Shown here: positions 8,821 to 19,445 of the stretch, in pieces | Layout: each line of letters opens with the position of its first letter | How positions within the stretch are numbered: the stretch's first letter is position 1 | Origin: Castellaniella sp041677825 | GTDB lineage: Bacteria; Pseudomonadota; Gammaproteobacteria; Burkholderiales; Burkholderiaceae_B | Length of the DNA: 64,000 nt | Direction of reading: 5' to 3' | Assembly (NCBI RefSeq): GCF_041677825.1 | Contig: NZ_JBAYPG010000019.1 | Coordinates: forward strand, 1 to 64,000 | Notes under the pieces: generated by a model | The model's database searches: none | What the model saw: the letters and a program-made list of their open reading frames with translations, nothing else | Told to the model about the DNA's origin: nothing | Translations under genes and position numbers: made by a program

Positions 8821-9167
8821 GGCCCCAGCAGTTTCACCCTGACCGGCTTGCCGCCCCAGATTTCCTCGAGGTTGTAATACAGGCGGGTTTCGGGCTGCAT
8901 GCAGTGCACGACGATGTCGCCCAGGTCGATCAGCACCCACTCGCCCGTGTCTTCACCCTCGAAAGCGATGATGTCCAGCCCTTTTTTCTTTGCCTGTTCG
9001 GCCACGTGCTGGGCAATGGAGCGCGTCTGACGGCTCGAGGTGCCACTGGCGATGATGACGCGGTCGAACAGGCCCGTCAGGCCCGTTGTGTTGAAGACCT
9101 TGATATCCCTGGCCTTGGCATCTTCCAGGGCGTCGATGACCAGTCGTTGCTGTTTTTGCAGGTTCAT
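8817..9167 (-). CDS. rsfS: Ribosomal silencing factor RsfS
   Basis: A 116-aa protein of the Iojap/RsfS family, which binds ribosomal protein L14 and blocks subunit joining during starvation. ALEDAKARDIKVFNT, RVIIASGTSSRQ, EGEDTGEWVLIDLGDIVVH and YYNLEEIWGG are the family motifs. Its start overlaps the nadD stop (ATGA at 9164-9167), and its stop overlaps the rlmH start. Confidence 0.97.
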   Translation of the reverse strand: MNLQKQQRLVIDALEDAKARDIKVFNTTGLTGLFDRVIIASGTSSRQTRSIAQHVAEQAKKKGLDIIAFEGEDTGEWVLIDLGDIVVHCMQPETRLYYNLEEIWGGKPVRVKLLGP

Positions 9168-9793
9168 GTGGTGATTTCTTGGGCGTGAGCCCCGTTCTGG
9201 TAGAGATGATGGGTGTGGATATAGGATAGTACCTGGGGATGCAGCATGTCGTGGACCGGCAGCCCGCGGGCCAATGCCGTGCGGATCTGTGTGGCTGAAA
9301 CCGGGTCGGCCTCGAACGGGATGCGCAGCAATGGTTTTGCAGGGGCCGCCCGCAGCGCCTGGCGCAGTTCGGCGGGGGGCTCGGGAGCAAAGCCGGGCCG
9401 GCAGGCGACCGCCAGCTGGACGTGCTCCAGGATATCGCGCCACCTGTGCCATGTACAGAAATTGGCCAGCTGATCGGCGCCCAGAATCCATACATAGTCT
9501 GCGCCCGGATCGAGTGCGCGCACGGTATCTATCGTGTAGGTCTGGCCCGACCGGTCGAGCTCGATCGGATTGATGACCAGAGAGGAATCATCGCCACAGG
9601 CCAGTTCGAGCATGCGCAGCCGATGCCGTGCCGCGGTCTGCAACGGGCTGCGCTGCCACGGGGCTGCGGCTGGAATCAGCTGGACCAGGTCGAGCCCCAG
9701 ATGCGCACGGGCCGCGCGCGCCAGCCGGATATGGGCCCGGTGCACCGGATCGAAGCTGCCGCCCAGCAAGCCGATCTTCAGGCGTCGAGCCAT
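9164..9793 (-). CDS. nadD: Nicotinate-nucleotide adenylyltransferase
   Basis: A 209-aa enzyme forming deamido-NAD from nicotinate mononucleotide and ATP. The nucleotidyltransferase motif GLLGGSFDPVHRAH is present near the N-terminus, with WILGADQLANFCTWHRW in the middle and SATQIRTALA near the C-terminus. The start at MARRLKIGLLGG overlaps the last 16 nt of hemF. Confidence 0.96.
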   Translation of the reverse strand: MARRLKIGLLGGSFDPVHRAHIRLARAARAHLGLDLVQLIPAAAPWQRSPLQTAARHRLRMLELACGDDSSLVINPIELDRSGQTYTIDTVRALDPGADYVWILGADQLANFCTWHRWRDILEHVQLAVACRPGFAPEPPAELRQALRAAPAKPLLRIPFEADPVSATQIRTALARGLPVHDMLHPQVLSYIHTHHLYQNGAHAQEITT

Positions 9794-10682
9794 GCACGCG
9801 GCTTGAGGTAATCGGCCAGCCGGGCCTCGGCCGTACCCGGTTCGGGATGGCAGTCGTAGCGCCATTGCGCCTGCGGTGGCATGGAAAGAAGAATGGATTC
9901 GGTGCGCCCGCCGGATTGCAGGCCAAACAGCGTACCGCGATCATAAACCAGGTTGAATTCGACATAACGGCCCCGGCGCAAGGCCTGAAAGGCCCGTTCG
10001 CGCTCGCCATAGGCGCTGGCCTGGCGCGCCTGCACGATAGGCACGTAGGCGGGCACAAAACACTCGCCCACCGCGCGCGTGAGCGCGAAGCAGGTATCGA
10101 AATCAGGCGTGTTCAGGTCATCGAAGAACAGGCCGCCGACGCCGCGGGTTTCATTGCGGTGGCGCAAAAAGAAATACTCGTCGCACCACGTCTTGTAGCG
10201 GGCGTATTTGTCGGCGCCGAAAGGCGCGACGGCATCGCGGCAGACCCGGTGGAAATGGCGGATGTCGTCATCCACCGGATAATAAGGGGTCAGATCCAGC
10301 CCGCCGCCAAACCAGTACACGTCTTGCTCGCCGCTGTGCCCATGGGCCACGAACAGGCGTACATTCATGTGCGTGGTGGGGACATGGGGGTTGCGTGGAT
10401 GCAGAACCATGGAAACACCCATGGCTTCCCAGGATCGCCCGGCCAGTTCGGGGCGTGCCGCACTGGCCGAAGGCGGCAATGCTGCGCCATTGACGTGGCT
10501 GAACAATACGCCAGCCCGCTCAAAAACGGCTCCGCCTTCACAGTAGCGCGCCACGCCCCCGCCGCCTTCGGGGCGTGTCCAGGGATCCCGGCCGAAGGCT
10601 GACCCTTCGAGTGCTTCGAGGGACTGCACGATGGCCTCCTGGAGGCCGGCAAAGAAATCGTGCATTTGCTGGATGGGTACCA

Positions 10683-10686
<4 letters not shown>
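9778..10686 (-). CDS. hemF: Oxygen-dependent coproporphyrinogen-III oxidase
   Basis: A 302-aa haem-biosynthesis enzyme that oxidatively decarboxylates coproporphyrinogen III. MGVSMVLHPRNPHVPTTHMN, WFGGGLDLTPYY, HRNETRGVGGLFFDDL and RGRYVEFNLVYDRGTLFGLQ are the conserved blocks. The start overlaps the end of purD by 4 nt; a start 3 nt later (MVPIQQ) is equally possible. Confidence 0.97.
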
Positions 10687-11986
<1,300 letters not shown>

Positions 11987-11990
<4 letters not shown>

Positions 11991-12718
11991 TCGGCTTCGT
12001 CCATGATGGCGTTGGTGTAGACCTCCTGGACGTCGTCCAGGCCTTCGAGCAGATCGATGATTTTCTGCATGCGTTCTGCGTCTTCGCCTTCGAGCTCGAC
12101 TTCGTTCAGCGCCTTCATGACCACGCCATCGAGTTCGGGTTCGAGCCCGGCCTCGGTGAACGCCTTTTTCAGCGTGGTGTATTGACCGGGTTCACAGGTG
12201 ACTTCGATGACGCCTTCATCATCGGTCTGTACGTCATCGGCACCGTGTTCGAGCGCGACTTCCATGATGGCGTCTTCGGACGACCCTGGCGCAAACATGA
12301 ACTGCCCGCAATGCTTGAACATGAACACCACGCTGCCGTCCTGGCCCAGGTTGCCGCCGTGTTTCGACAGCGTGTGGCGCACTTCGGATACGGTGCGCTG
12401 GCGGTTGTCGGTCAGGCAGTCGACCAGGACCGCCGCGCCGCCAACGCCATAGCCTTCGTAGCGGATCTCTTCGTAGTGGCTGTCGTCGCCGCCCCCGGCG
12501 CCGCGCTGGATGGCGCGCAGGATGTTGTCCTTGGGCATGTTGGCCGCGGTGGCCTTGTCCCAGGCAAGCCGCAGTGCGGGGTTGGCGCTGGGATCGGGGC
12601 CGGCGTCGCGCGCAGCCACGGTGATTTCACGGATGATTTTGGTCCAGAGCTTGCCGCGCTTGGCGTCCTGACGCCCCTTGCGGTGCTGGATATTTGCCCA
12701 TTTACTGTGTCCGGCCAT
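11987..12718 (-). CDS. yebC: YebC/PmpR-family regulator
   Basis: A 243-aa YebC/TACO1 protein (MAGHSKWANIQHRKGRQDAK, ARDAGPDPSANPALR, KANMPKDNI-type helix, GGAAVLVDCLTDNRQRT). Family members are described as DNA-binding regulators and, more recently, as factors relieving ribosome stalling. It heads the minus-strand run yebC-purD-hemF-nadD-rsfS-rlmH. Confidence 0.95.
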
Positions 12719-12756
12719 AATGATCGTTCTGCTTGAAGCTTGATAAACACATGATT

Positions 12757-13647
12757 TTACCCGTTAATGTCGATTCGGTCTGCCCGCATCGCCGGTGCCC
12801 GGCTCTTGTCCAGACTCGAGATCAGGATGGCGCCGATGATCAATGCGCCGCCCAGAAGCGCCCTGACGGATGGGTACTGGGCAAAGAACAGGGCTGCGAA
12901 GGCAATGGCATAGATGGGTTCGAGGGCGATGATGATGGCGGCGCTGCGCGCCTTGAGCCGGCTCAGGCTGGCAACCAGCAAAGCGTGCGAAAACGCGGTG
13001 CAGACGACCCCGAGTATGAAGAGCCAGAGCCAGTCGGATGCGCGCAGGCCGGTGAACTCTGCCAGGCACCAGGGCAGTGTCAGGGCCGCCACGATTGCAT
13101 TTTCAATGCAGGCCAGGGCGTGTGCCGGCCACTGGCCGACCGCCTTGCGGTTGGCGAGCGTGAACAATGCAAACGACAGCCCCGAGCCGATCGCCCACAG
13201 CAGGCCCGTCGTGGCCTCGTCGCGGAAGTTGAAGGAAGGGGCGACCAGGCCCAGCCCCACGCTCACGATCGCCACGATCAGCCACTCGAATGCCCGCGTA
13301 CGTTCGTGAAAAAACAGGCCCTCGAGCAGCGTGATGAAGGCGGGGAAACTGGCAAAACCCAGGGTGGCGATGGCGATGCCGCCGATCTTGACCGCCATGA
13401 AAAAGCCCACCCAGTGGATCGCCAGCAACAGGCCGGCCAGACCCACGGAGACGCTGACCGCCCTGCCGGGGCGGGCGATCCCGTGGCCGAGATGGCGCAT
13501 GAACAGCAACAGGCTCAGGCTGGCAAACGCGGCGCGTCCGGCCGTGATCAACCAGGCACTGCCCTGGATCAGTTCGCCAAGGATCCCGGTGAGCCCAAAC
13601 AGTACCGCAGCCACATGAACGGCAATGCGAGCTTCACCTGATTTCAT
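12757..13647 (-). CDS. EamA (DMT-superfamily) membrane transporter
   Basis: A 296-aa protein with about ten hydrophobic segments in two EamA repeats, for example VAAVLFGLTGILGELIQG near the N-terminus and SLSRLKARSAAIIIALEPIYA in the C-terminal half, which is the conserved repeat signature. It should export a small metabolite across the inner membrane; substrate unknown. The start at MKSGEARIAVHV is chosen because the longer reading frame runs through the oppositely oriented quinone reductase start. Confidence 0.85.
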   Translation of the reverse strand: MKSGEARIAVHVAAVLFGLTGILGELIQGSAWLITAGRAAFASLSLLLFMRHLGHGIARPGRAVSVSVGLAGLLLAIHWVGFFMAVKIGGIAIATLGFASFPAFITLLEGLFFHERTRAFEWLIVAIVSVGLGLVAPSFNFRDEATTGLLWAIGSGLSFALFTLANRKAVGQWPAHALACIENAIVAALTLPWCLAEFTGLRASDWLWLFILGVVCTAFSHALLVASLSRLKARSAAIIIALEPIYAIAFAALFFAQYPSVRALLGGALIIGAILISSLDKSRAPAMRADRIDING

Positions 13648-13702
13648 GCTAGTCTGAACCTGTTGATTGAACCATTGCCCCTTGGGGGCCGGAGAACACA
13701 CA

Positions 13703-14686
13703 GTGGAACACGCAAATGCCATACGCGTACACCAGCATGGTGGCCCTGAAGTCATGCAGATCGAACGCGTCGAAGTCCCGCCGGTCGGGCCCGATGAAGT
13801 CCGCATCCGGCACCGGGCCATCGGCCTGAATTTCGTCGATGTGTATTGTCGCACGGGGCTTTATCCCAATCCGGTGCCGCACGGTCTGGGTTTCGAAGCC
13901 GCCGGCATCATCGAGGCCGTGGGCGCCGAGGTCACGCACCTCAAGGTCGGTGATCGGGCCGCGTATGGCCAAAGCCCGCTGGGCGCGTACGCCGATCTGC
14001 GCAACGTGCCGGCCCACAACGTCGTGGCCATCCCCGATGCCGTCAGTTTCGAGCAGGCCGCAGCGCTGATGCTCAAGGGGCTGACCGTCCAGTATCTGTT
14101 CCGCCAGACCTACCGTCTCAAGGGGCATGAGACCATCCTGTTTCATGCGGCAGCCGGTGGTGTCGGGCTGATCGCCTGCCAGTGGGCCAGGGCGCTGGGC
14201 GTGCGCCTGATCGGCACCGCGTCCACGCCCGCCAAGGCGGCGCTGGCGCGCCAGCACGGGGCCTGGGAAGTCATCGACTACAGCCGCGAAAACGTGGCCG
14301 AACGGGTGCTCGAACTGACCGACGGCCAGAAAGTGCCTGTCGTCTACGATGGCGTGGGCAAGGCCACCTGGGAAACCTCGCTCGACTGCCTGCAGCCGCG
14401 CGGGCTGATGGTCAGCTTCGGCAACGCCTCGGGCCCGGTCGACGGGGTCAATCTGGGCATACTGGCCACCAAGGGGTCCCTGTATGTCACGCGGCCTACG
14501 CTGGGCACGCACGTGCCCACCGTGCAGGCCATGCAGGCGGCCGCTGCCGAAGTCTTCGACCTGGTGACTGCCGGCAAGCTCGATGTCATCATCGGCCAGC
14601 GTTTTCCACTGCACGAAGCCGCCCAGGCCCATGCCGCACTGGTAGCCCGGCAGACCACCGGGGCCACCGTGCTCACGCTCGACTGA
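13703..14686 (+). CDS. qorA: NADPH:quinone oxidoreductase (zinc-independent MDR family)
   Basis: A 327-aa medium-chain dehydrogenase/reductase close to QorA. IRVHQHGGPEVMQIE opens the catalytic domain and VGPDEVRIRHRAIGLNFVDVYCRTGLYP is its usual front half (split here for length: VGPDEVRIRHRAIGLNFVDV). FHAAAGGVGLIACQWA is the NADPH-binding loop. A GTG start at 13703 is preferred because GGAG (13691-13694) sits at the right distance; an ATG at 13667 lacks a site. It reduces quinones by one electron using NADPH. Confidence 0.9.
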   Translation: MEHANAIRVHQHGGPEVMQIERVEVPPVGPDEVRIRHRAIGLNFVDVYCRTGLYPNPVPHGLGFEAAGIIEAVGAEVTHLKVGDRAAYGQSPLGAYADLRNVPAHNVVAIPDAVSFEQAAALMLKGLTVQYLFRQTYRLKGHETILFHAAAGGVGLIACQWARALGVRLIGTASTPAKAALARQHGAWEVIDYSRENVAERVLELTDGQKVPVVYDGVGKATWETSLDCLQPRGLMVSFGNASGPVDGVNLGILATKGSLYVTRPTLGTHVPTVQAMQAAAAEVFDLVTAGKLDVIIGQRFPLHEAAQAHAALVARQTTGATVLTLD

Positions 14687-14825
14687 CGCAGACTGACGCG
14701 CCTGGGCTGAAGTACCGGCAAGTGCCGGTCCGCCCGGCTTGAAGCACGAGGCCACCAGGCTGCAGCACGGGCTGGCCAGGGCGGGGTGCCGGCCCGCCTG
14801 GCTAAAGCACGAATCCTGGGTGCGC
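14680..14825. repeat. Tandem micro-duplications after the quinone reductase stop
   Basis: GACTGACGC(A/G) is repeated at 14681-14690 and 14691-14700, the first copy containing the TGA stop of the gene. The rest of the gap up to fbp holds four or more degenerate units beginning GGCTgaAGnACG, for example at 14706, 14733, 14757 and 14801. No other feature is seen in the gap. Confidence 0.75.
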
Positions 14826-15839
14826 TCAGCCCTGGCCGAGGTGGTATGCCTGTACCCGCTCCACTTCGGTGCGCGAGCCCAGGATCACGCCCACGCGCTG
14901 ATGCAGGGATTCGGGCTGGATATCCATGATGCGCTGCGCGCCGTCGGTGGCGCAGCCGCCTGCCTGTTCGACCAGGTAGCTCATGGGGTTGGCTTCGTAC
15001 ATCAGGCGCAGCTTGCCCTTGCGGCCCGACGCCCGGGCATCCCTGGGATACATGAAGATCCCGCCCCGGCTCAGGATGCGGTGCACATCGGCCACCATGG
15101 ATGCAACCCAGCGCATGTTGCAGTTCTTGCCCAGGGGGCCGTTTTCGCCCTGCAGGCATTCGTCGATATAGCGGCGCACGGGGGGTTCCCAGTGGCGCAT
15201 GTTCGACATGTTGATGGCGAACTCGGCCGTTTCTTCGGGCAGGCGCATGGTGTCATGGGTCAGCAGCCATGAACCCATTTCGCGATCCAGCGTGAAGCCC
15301 ATCACCCCGTTGCCCACCGTGAGCACCAGCATGCTTTGCGGGCCATAGACCGCGTACCCGGCGGCAACCTGGCGGCTGCCCGGCTGGAGGAAATCGCGTT
15401 CTTCGATTTCGCGCCCGCTGGCTTCGGGTGGGGCCTGGAGCACCGAGAAAATGGTACCGATGGAGACATTGACATCGATGTTCGATGACCCATCGAGGGG
15501 GTCGAACAGCAGCAGGTTCTGCCCCTTGGGATAATGGTGCGGGATCCGGTGGATGGACTGCATCTCTTCGGAGGCCATGGCAGCCAGATTGCCACCCCAT
15601 TCGTTGGCCTCGAGCAGGATCTCGTTGGACAGCACGTCGAGTTTCTTCTGGATTTCGCCCTGCACATTCTCGCTCTCCAGGCTGCCCAGCACACCCCCCA
15701 GCGCGCCTTTGCTCACGGCGTGGCTGATGGCTTTGCAGGCTCGCGATACGGTTTCGATGAGCAGGCGCACGTCGGCGGATACGGCCTGGTGCAGGCGTTG
15801 CTGTTCGACCAGGTATTGCGTCAGAGTCTTGTGTTTCAA
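14826..15839 (-). CDS. fbp: Class I fructose-1,6-bisphosphatase
   Basis: A 337-aa gluconeogenic enzyme hydrolysing fructose-1,6-bisphosphate. The metal-binding loop LLFDPLDGSSNIDVNVSIGT is intact, as are NMRWVASMVADVHRIL and the GGIFMYPRD segment near the sugar-phosphate site. Length is normal. It converges on the quinone reductase. Confidence 0.97.
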   Translation of the reverse strand: MKHKTLTQYLVEQQRLHQAVSADVRLLIETVSRACKAISHAVSKGALGGVLGSLESENVQGEIQKKLDVLSNEILLEANEWGGNLAAMASEEMQSIHRIPHHYPKGQNLLLFDPLDGSSNIDVNVSIGTIFSVLQAPPEASGREIEERDFLQPGSRQVAAGYAVYGPQSMLVLTVGNGVMGFTLDREMGSWLLTHDTMRLPEETAEFAINMSNMRHWEPPVRRYIDECLQGENGPLGKNCNMRWVASMVADVHRILSRGGIFMYPRDARASGRKGKLRLMYEANPMSYLVEQAGGCATDGAQRIMDIQPESLHQRVGVILGSRTEVERVQAYHLGQG

Positions 15840-15879
15840 GGTGGTTCCTCGGTTTCTGGTAGGTGGGAGTCGGGCAGGC

Positions 15880-18681
15880 TCAGACGCTCAGTGCCCGGGA
15901 TACGATCTCGTGTACGTTGCTGGACCGCCCCGGAGCCGCCAGAACGCGTTCAAGCGCCGCCTGCATGCCCTGCCGGGCCCCGGGCTCGAACTGCGCCCAG
16001 AGGTCGAAGGCGCGTGCGAGCCGGGCGGCGATCTCGGGGTTCATCGCATCCAGTGCCAGCACCTGTTGCACCCAGAAGTCATACCCTTCAGGGGTGTGCA
16101 GGCCGGACAGGTTTTCGAGACAGAAGCGGAATACGACGGCACGCGCGCGATTCGGGTTGCGCAATGAGAATTCAGGCCGCGCCATCAGTGCATGCAGATC
16201 GCACACCCGCGTGCCAGGGGCAGTCGCCTGTACCGCGAACCAGCGATCCAGCACCAGAGGGTCGTGCTGCCAGCGGCGGTGGAAATCGGCCAGTGCGTCC
16301 TGCGCGTGCTCTGGCGCATGATGCACCAGCCCGGCCAGCGCCCCGAAGCGTTCGGTCATGTTGTGCGCCTGGTGGTATTGCCGTTGCGCCAGTTCGACAG
16401 CCCCATCGGCTTGCGCACAGAGCAGGCTCTCGAGCGCCAGGTTGCGCAGCGCGCGTCGACCTGCAGATACGGGATCGGGCGAATAGGGCCGCGAACCGTC
16501 ATCGGCCAGTTCGGCGTGGATTTGCCGCCATGTATCGGCAAAATGGGTGCCCAGCAACGCCCGTGTCTGGTTCCAGGCGCGGACCGTGGCGTGGGGGTCC
16601 ATGGGGCTCGAGCGCATCAGCACGCTGCGCTGGGCCGGCATGGCCAGAAGCCGGGCCTTGTAGTCGGGCGATATGGAGGGGTCGTGCAGGCCGGCGCGCC
16701 AGACATCCAGCAGCCTGGCTTCATCCTGGCTGATTTTGTCCTGGCTGACCTGGTCCTCGTCGACTCTGTCCTGGTTGGCTTTGCCCTGGCTGGCTTTGTC
16801 CTGATCGACCCCGTCCTGGCTGGCTTGGCCGAGTTGATGGCCAATGCGGGCCAGGCGCGCCTGCAGATGATTCTGCATCAGTTCCTGGCAGGCGTCCCAG
16901 CGCGCGAAGGCATCGGCATCATATTGTGCCAGCAGGGCCAGATCCTCAGCAGTGCGCCGGGTTTCAAGAATCACCGGCGCCGAGAAATTGCGCAGCAGCG
17001 ACAATCGCGGGGGCTCGTCCAGGTCGGTGAAGACCCAGCTTTGCCGGGTTTCGCACAGTTCGAGGATCAGCGTGTCATGGACCTGCCCCGCGTGATGTAT
17101 CGGCAGGGCGGCCCCCGTGCTGCCGAGCAGCCCGATGGCAACCGGAACATGCAGCGGCGGTTTGGCCGCGACCGGGGTGCGCCGGGTTTCGAGGCCCACG
17201 GGATCGCAGCGCTGTTCGAGCGTCAGCACGGCCTGCCGGGCCTGTCTGTCGTATTGCAGATCCACCCGGATGCGCGGCGTGCCGGCCTGCTCGTACCAGC
17301 GGCGAAACACGGCGAAGTCGCGCCCGGGGTGCCGCGCCATGTACACCGATTCCATGGCGCTGACGAAATCATCGCAAGTGACCGCCTGGCCATCGTGCCG
17401 ACGGAAATACTCGTCCATACCGGCCCGGAAACCGTCTTCGCCCAGCAAGGTGTGCTGCATGCGGATGACTTCTGCGCCTTTCTCGTAGATGGTGGCCGTA
17501 TAGAAATTGGCGATCTGCTGGTAGGAATCGGGGCGGATGGGGTGCGCCATCGGGCCGGCGTCTTCCGGAAACTGTGCCAGGCGCAGGGTGTGCACGTCAT
17601 CGATGCGCTTCACGGCGCGCGCGCTGGCGGCCTCGGTGGCCGGCAGGCCGCGTGCCAGCATGTCGGCCGCGAATTCCTGCTCGCGGAATACCGTCAGGCC
17701 TTCTTTGAGCGACAGCTGGAACCAGTCGCGGCAGGTGACCCGGTTGCCCGTCCAGTTGTGGAAGTATTCGTGGCCGATGACGGATTCGATGCCGCGGTAT
17801 GCGGCATCGGTGGCCGTGTCCGGGTCGGCCAGTACGTAGGCGGCATTGAAAATGTTCAGCCCCTTGTTTTCCATCGCACCCATATTGAAGTCGCGCGCCG
17901 CGACCACCATGAAGCGGTCGAGATCCAGTTCGAGCCCGAAGCGCGTTTCATCCCAGTGCAGGGCGCGTGCCAGGCAATCCATGGCCCAATGGGTCTGTGC
18001 GCGAAAACCGCGGTCGCTGTACACCTGCAAGAGAATCGGACGACCACTGCGCGTGTTTTCGGTGCGCTCGAGACAATCGAAATCGCCCGCCACCAGCGCG
18101 AACAGGTAAGACGGTTTGGGATGGGGGTCTTGCCATGTGACTTGCCGCCGGCCATCGTCCAGCCTGGTTTCATCAACCAGATTGCCGTTGGACAGCAGGA
18201 CTGGATACTGGTCGGGATCGGCGCGCAGTATCACTTCATATCGGCTCATCACATCCGGGCGGTCGGGAAACCAGGTGATGCGCCGGAAGCCTTCGGCCTC
18301 GCATTGCGTGAAGAGCTTGTCGTCGGACTGATACAGGCCCATCAGGCTGGTATTTTGCGCCGGATGGCACTGGCTGACGATGCGCACGACAAATTCACGT
18401 GCCGGGTCGGGTACGGCAAATTGCAGGGTGTCATTATCCAGCTGATAGTCGGTGTGGGCCAGCCGCTGGCCATCGACCTGCAATTCGAGCAGTTCGAGAT
18501 CCTGGCCCTGGAGCACCACCCGATTGCATGCTTTTTCGAGTTTGCGCGGACAGAAATGCAATACGGCCGTGACACGGGTTGTGTCTGCGGCCAGATCGAA
18601 TTCCAGTCGCACATCCGACAGGTCAAACGGGAAGGGGACATAATCGCTGCGATATGAAGTGTGGGCGTGATCGGTGTGCAT
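15880..18681 (-). CDS. pepN: Aminopeptidase N (M1 metallopeptidase)
   Basis: A 933-aa PepN-type aminopeptidase removing N-terminal residues from peptides in the cytoplasm. GAMENKGLNIFN is the exopeptidase motif; HEYFHNWTGNRVT with the downstream glutamate (LKEGLTVFREQEF) is the HExxH-x18-E zinc site. An N-terminal beta domain, catalytic domain, beta sandwich and C-terminal helical domain fit the E. coli layout (870 aa); part of the extra length is a pentapeptide repeat insert around residues 618-657. The start at MHTDHAHTSYRSDYVPFPFD is chosen because it matches the family's beginning (xxxYRxDYxxPxF). Confidence 0.95.
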   Translation of the reverse strand: MHTDHAHTSYRSDYVPFPFDLSDVRLEFDLAADTTRVTAVLHFCPRKLEKACNRVVLQGQDLELLELQVDGQRLAHTDYQLDNDTLQFAVPDPAREFVVRIVSQCHPAQNTSLMGLYQSDDKLFTQCEAEGFRRITWFPDRPDVMSRYEVILRADPDQYPVLLSNGNLVDETRLDDGRRQVTWQDPHPKPSYLFALVAGDFDCLERTENTRSGRPILLQVYSDRGFRAQTHWAMDCLARALHWDETRFGLELDLDRFMVVAARDFNMGAMENKGLNIFNAAYVLADPDTATDAAYRGIESVIGHEYFHNWTGNRVTCRDWFQLSLKEGLTVFREQEFAADMLARGLPATEAASARAVKRIDDVHTLRLAQFPEDAGPMAHPIRPDSYQQIANFYTATIYEKGAEVIRMQHTLLGEDGFRAGMDEYFRRHDGQAVTCDDFVSAMESVYMARHPGRDFAVFRRWYEQAGTPRIRVDLQYDRQARQAVLTLEQRCDPVGLETRRTPVAAKPPLHVPVAIGLLGSTGAALPIHHAGQVHDTLILELCETRQSWVFTDLDEPPRLSLLRNFSAPVILETRRTAEDLALLAQYDADAFARWDACQELMQNHLQARLARIGHQLGQASQDGVDQDKASQGKANQDRVDEDQVSQDKISQDEARLLDVWRAGLHDPSISPDYKARLLAMPAQRSVLMRSSPMDPHATVRAWNQTRALLGTHFADTWRQIHAELADDGSRPYSPDPVSAGRRALRNLALESLLCAQADGAVELAQRQYHQAHNMTERFGALAGLVHHAPEHAQDALADFHRRWQHDPLVLDRWFAVQATAPGTRVCDLHALMARPEFSLRNPNRARAVVFRFCLENLSGLHTPEGYDFWVQQVLALDAMNPEIAARLARAFDLWAQFEPGARQGMQAALERVLAAPGRSSNVHEIVSRALSV
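16711..16830 (-). repeat. Eight 15-bp tandem units inside pepN
   Basis: Units of 15 bp (type CTGGCTGGCTTTGTC on the plus strand) run without phase change from 16711 to 16830. On the coding strand they give pentapeptides such as VDQDK, ASQGK, ANQDR, VDEDQ, VSQDK and ISQDE. The units are diverged in sequence but the frame and acidic/glutamine character are kept. Confidence 0.9.
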
Positions 18682-18770
18682 GGTCGATAGCGGGAAAACA
18701 GGCGAGGGTTCGCATGCCCGATTGTAGCCCGTTGCCCCGCGCGCTCGGGCCGTGAACCGGCACGTACAAA

Positions 18771-18802
18771 GCAACAGGCCCCGGCTGTGCGGGGCCTGTT
18801 GC
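18771..18802 (-). terminator. Terminator-like hairpin downstream of the H-NS gene
   Basis: GCAACAGGCCCC (18771-18782) and GGGGCCTGTTGC (18791-18802) form a perfect 12-bp stem with an 8-nt loop. Read on the minus strand it follows the H-NS gene and is trailed by a short CTTTG, so the T tract is weak. It lies between hns and pepN, both on the minus strand. Confidence 0.65.
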
Positions 18803-18827
18803 AGAACAGCAGCTGATGGTGGCCTGT

Positions 18828-19220
18828 TCAGGCCGTGGCGGGCTGCCCGGGCTGTTCGATCAGGAAGGTGTCGCGCGCAACGCCGCTGGCTTCGGCATCG
18901 GCCATCCAGCGGGGCGCCTTGCCCCGGCCTGTCCAGGTGGCGCCGGTGGCCGGGTCGCGGTACTTGGGTGGAATCACGCGCTTTGCCGCGGGGCGGGCAA
19001 CGGCACTGCCGGCGGGCTTGACGGCAGCGCGAGTGGCAGCCTTGCGGTTGTAGACGGCTGCAATGTCTTCAAGCGAGATGTCATAATCGCGCATCGATTT
19101 CACGATGGATGCAATCATGGGCTTGCGTTCTTTTGCTTTGAGCTGTTGCATCTTTTTTTCGAGTTTGTCGATTTCTTTCTGGATCCGGTTTTTTTCTGCG
19201 CTGTAACTGGCTCGGGGCAT
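18828..19220 (-). CDS. H-NS family nucleoid-associated protein (BpH3 type)
   Basis: A 130-aa H-NS-like protein. Residues 1-60 are a charged coiled-coil oligomerisation region (KNRIQKEIDKLEKKMQQLKA), a lysine/alanine-rich linker follows, and the C-terminal DNA-binding domain carries KYRDPATGATWTGRGKAPRW, the AT-hook-like core of betaproteobacterial H-NS proteins. It should bind AT-rich, often foreign, DNA and silence it. It has its own promoter at 19299-19327 and a good Shine-Dalgarno CGGAG. Confidence 0.92.
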   Translation of the reverse strand: MPRASYSAEKNRIQKEIDKLEKKMQQLKAKERKPMIASIVKSMRDYDISLEDIAAVYNRKAATRAAVKPAGSAVARPAAKRVIPPKYRDPATGATWTGRGKAPRWMADAEASGVARDTFLIEQPGQPATA

Positions 19221-19298
19221 TGCTGACTCCGGTGTAGGGGATTTTGATGAGTTTGAAGTGAATTCGGTCGAGTTTGAATCTCGTTGCGAGATATCGGT

Positions 19299-19327
19299 AT
19301 TTTAAGCAGATTTTGCGCGTCGTGTAA
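19299..19327 (-). promoter_or_regulatory. Sigma-70-type promoter for the H-NS gene
   Basis: On the minus strand, TTACAC (19327-19322), a 17-nt spacer and TAAAAT (19304-19299) form a plausible promoter about 80 nt before the start codon. The whole 19221-19445 gap is AT-rich relative to its surroundings; a plus-strand TATAAT at 19349-19354 could serve the nitrilase-family gene but lacks a clear -35. Confidence 0.55.
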
Positions 19328-19445
19328 TCCGCTGCGTTCATATTCTTTTATAATTACCGCATGATGTGTTTTTGCTACGATACGTTTCCGTGGTGGCGCA
19401 TTCAAGGCGCGGCATTCAATACGATTCGTTCTGCATGGTCGGGCA

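Noticed and set aside
16192..18657. 821-codon plus-strand reading frame opposite pepN
   Set aside because: It is antisense to a clearly conserved aminopeptidase, has no recognisable domain and arises from GC-rich third positions.
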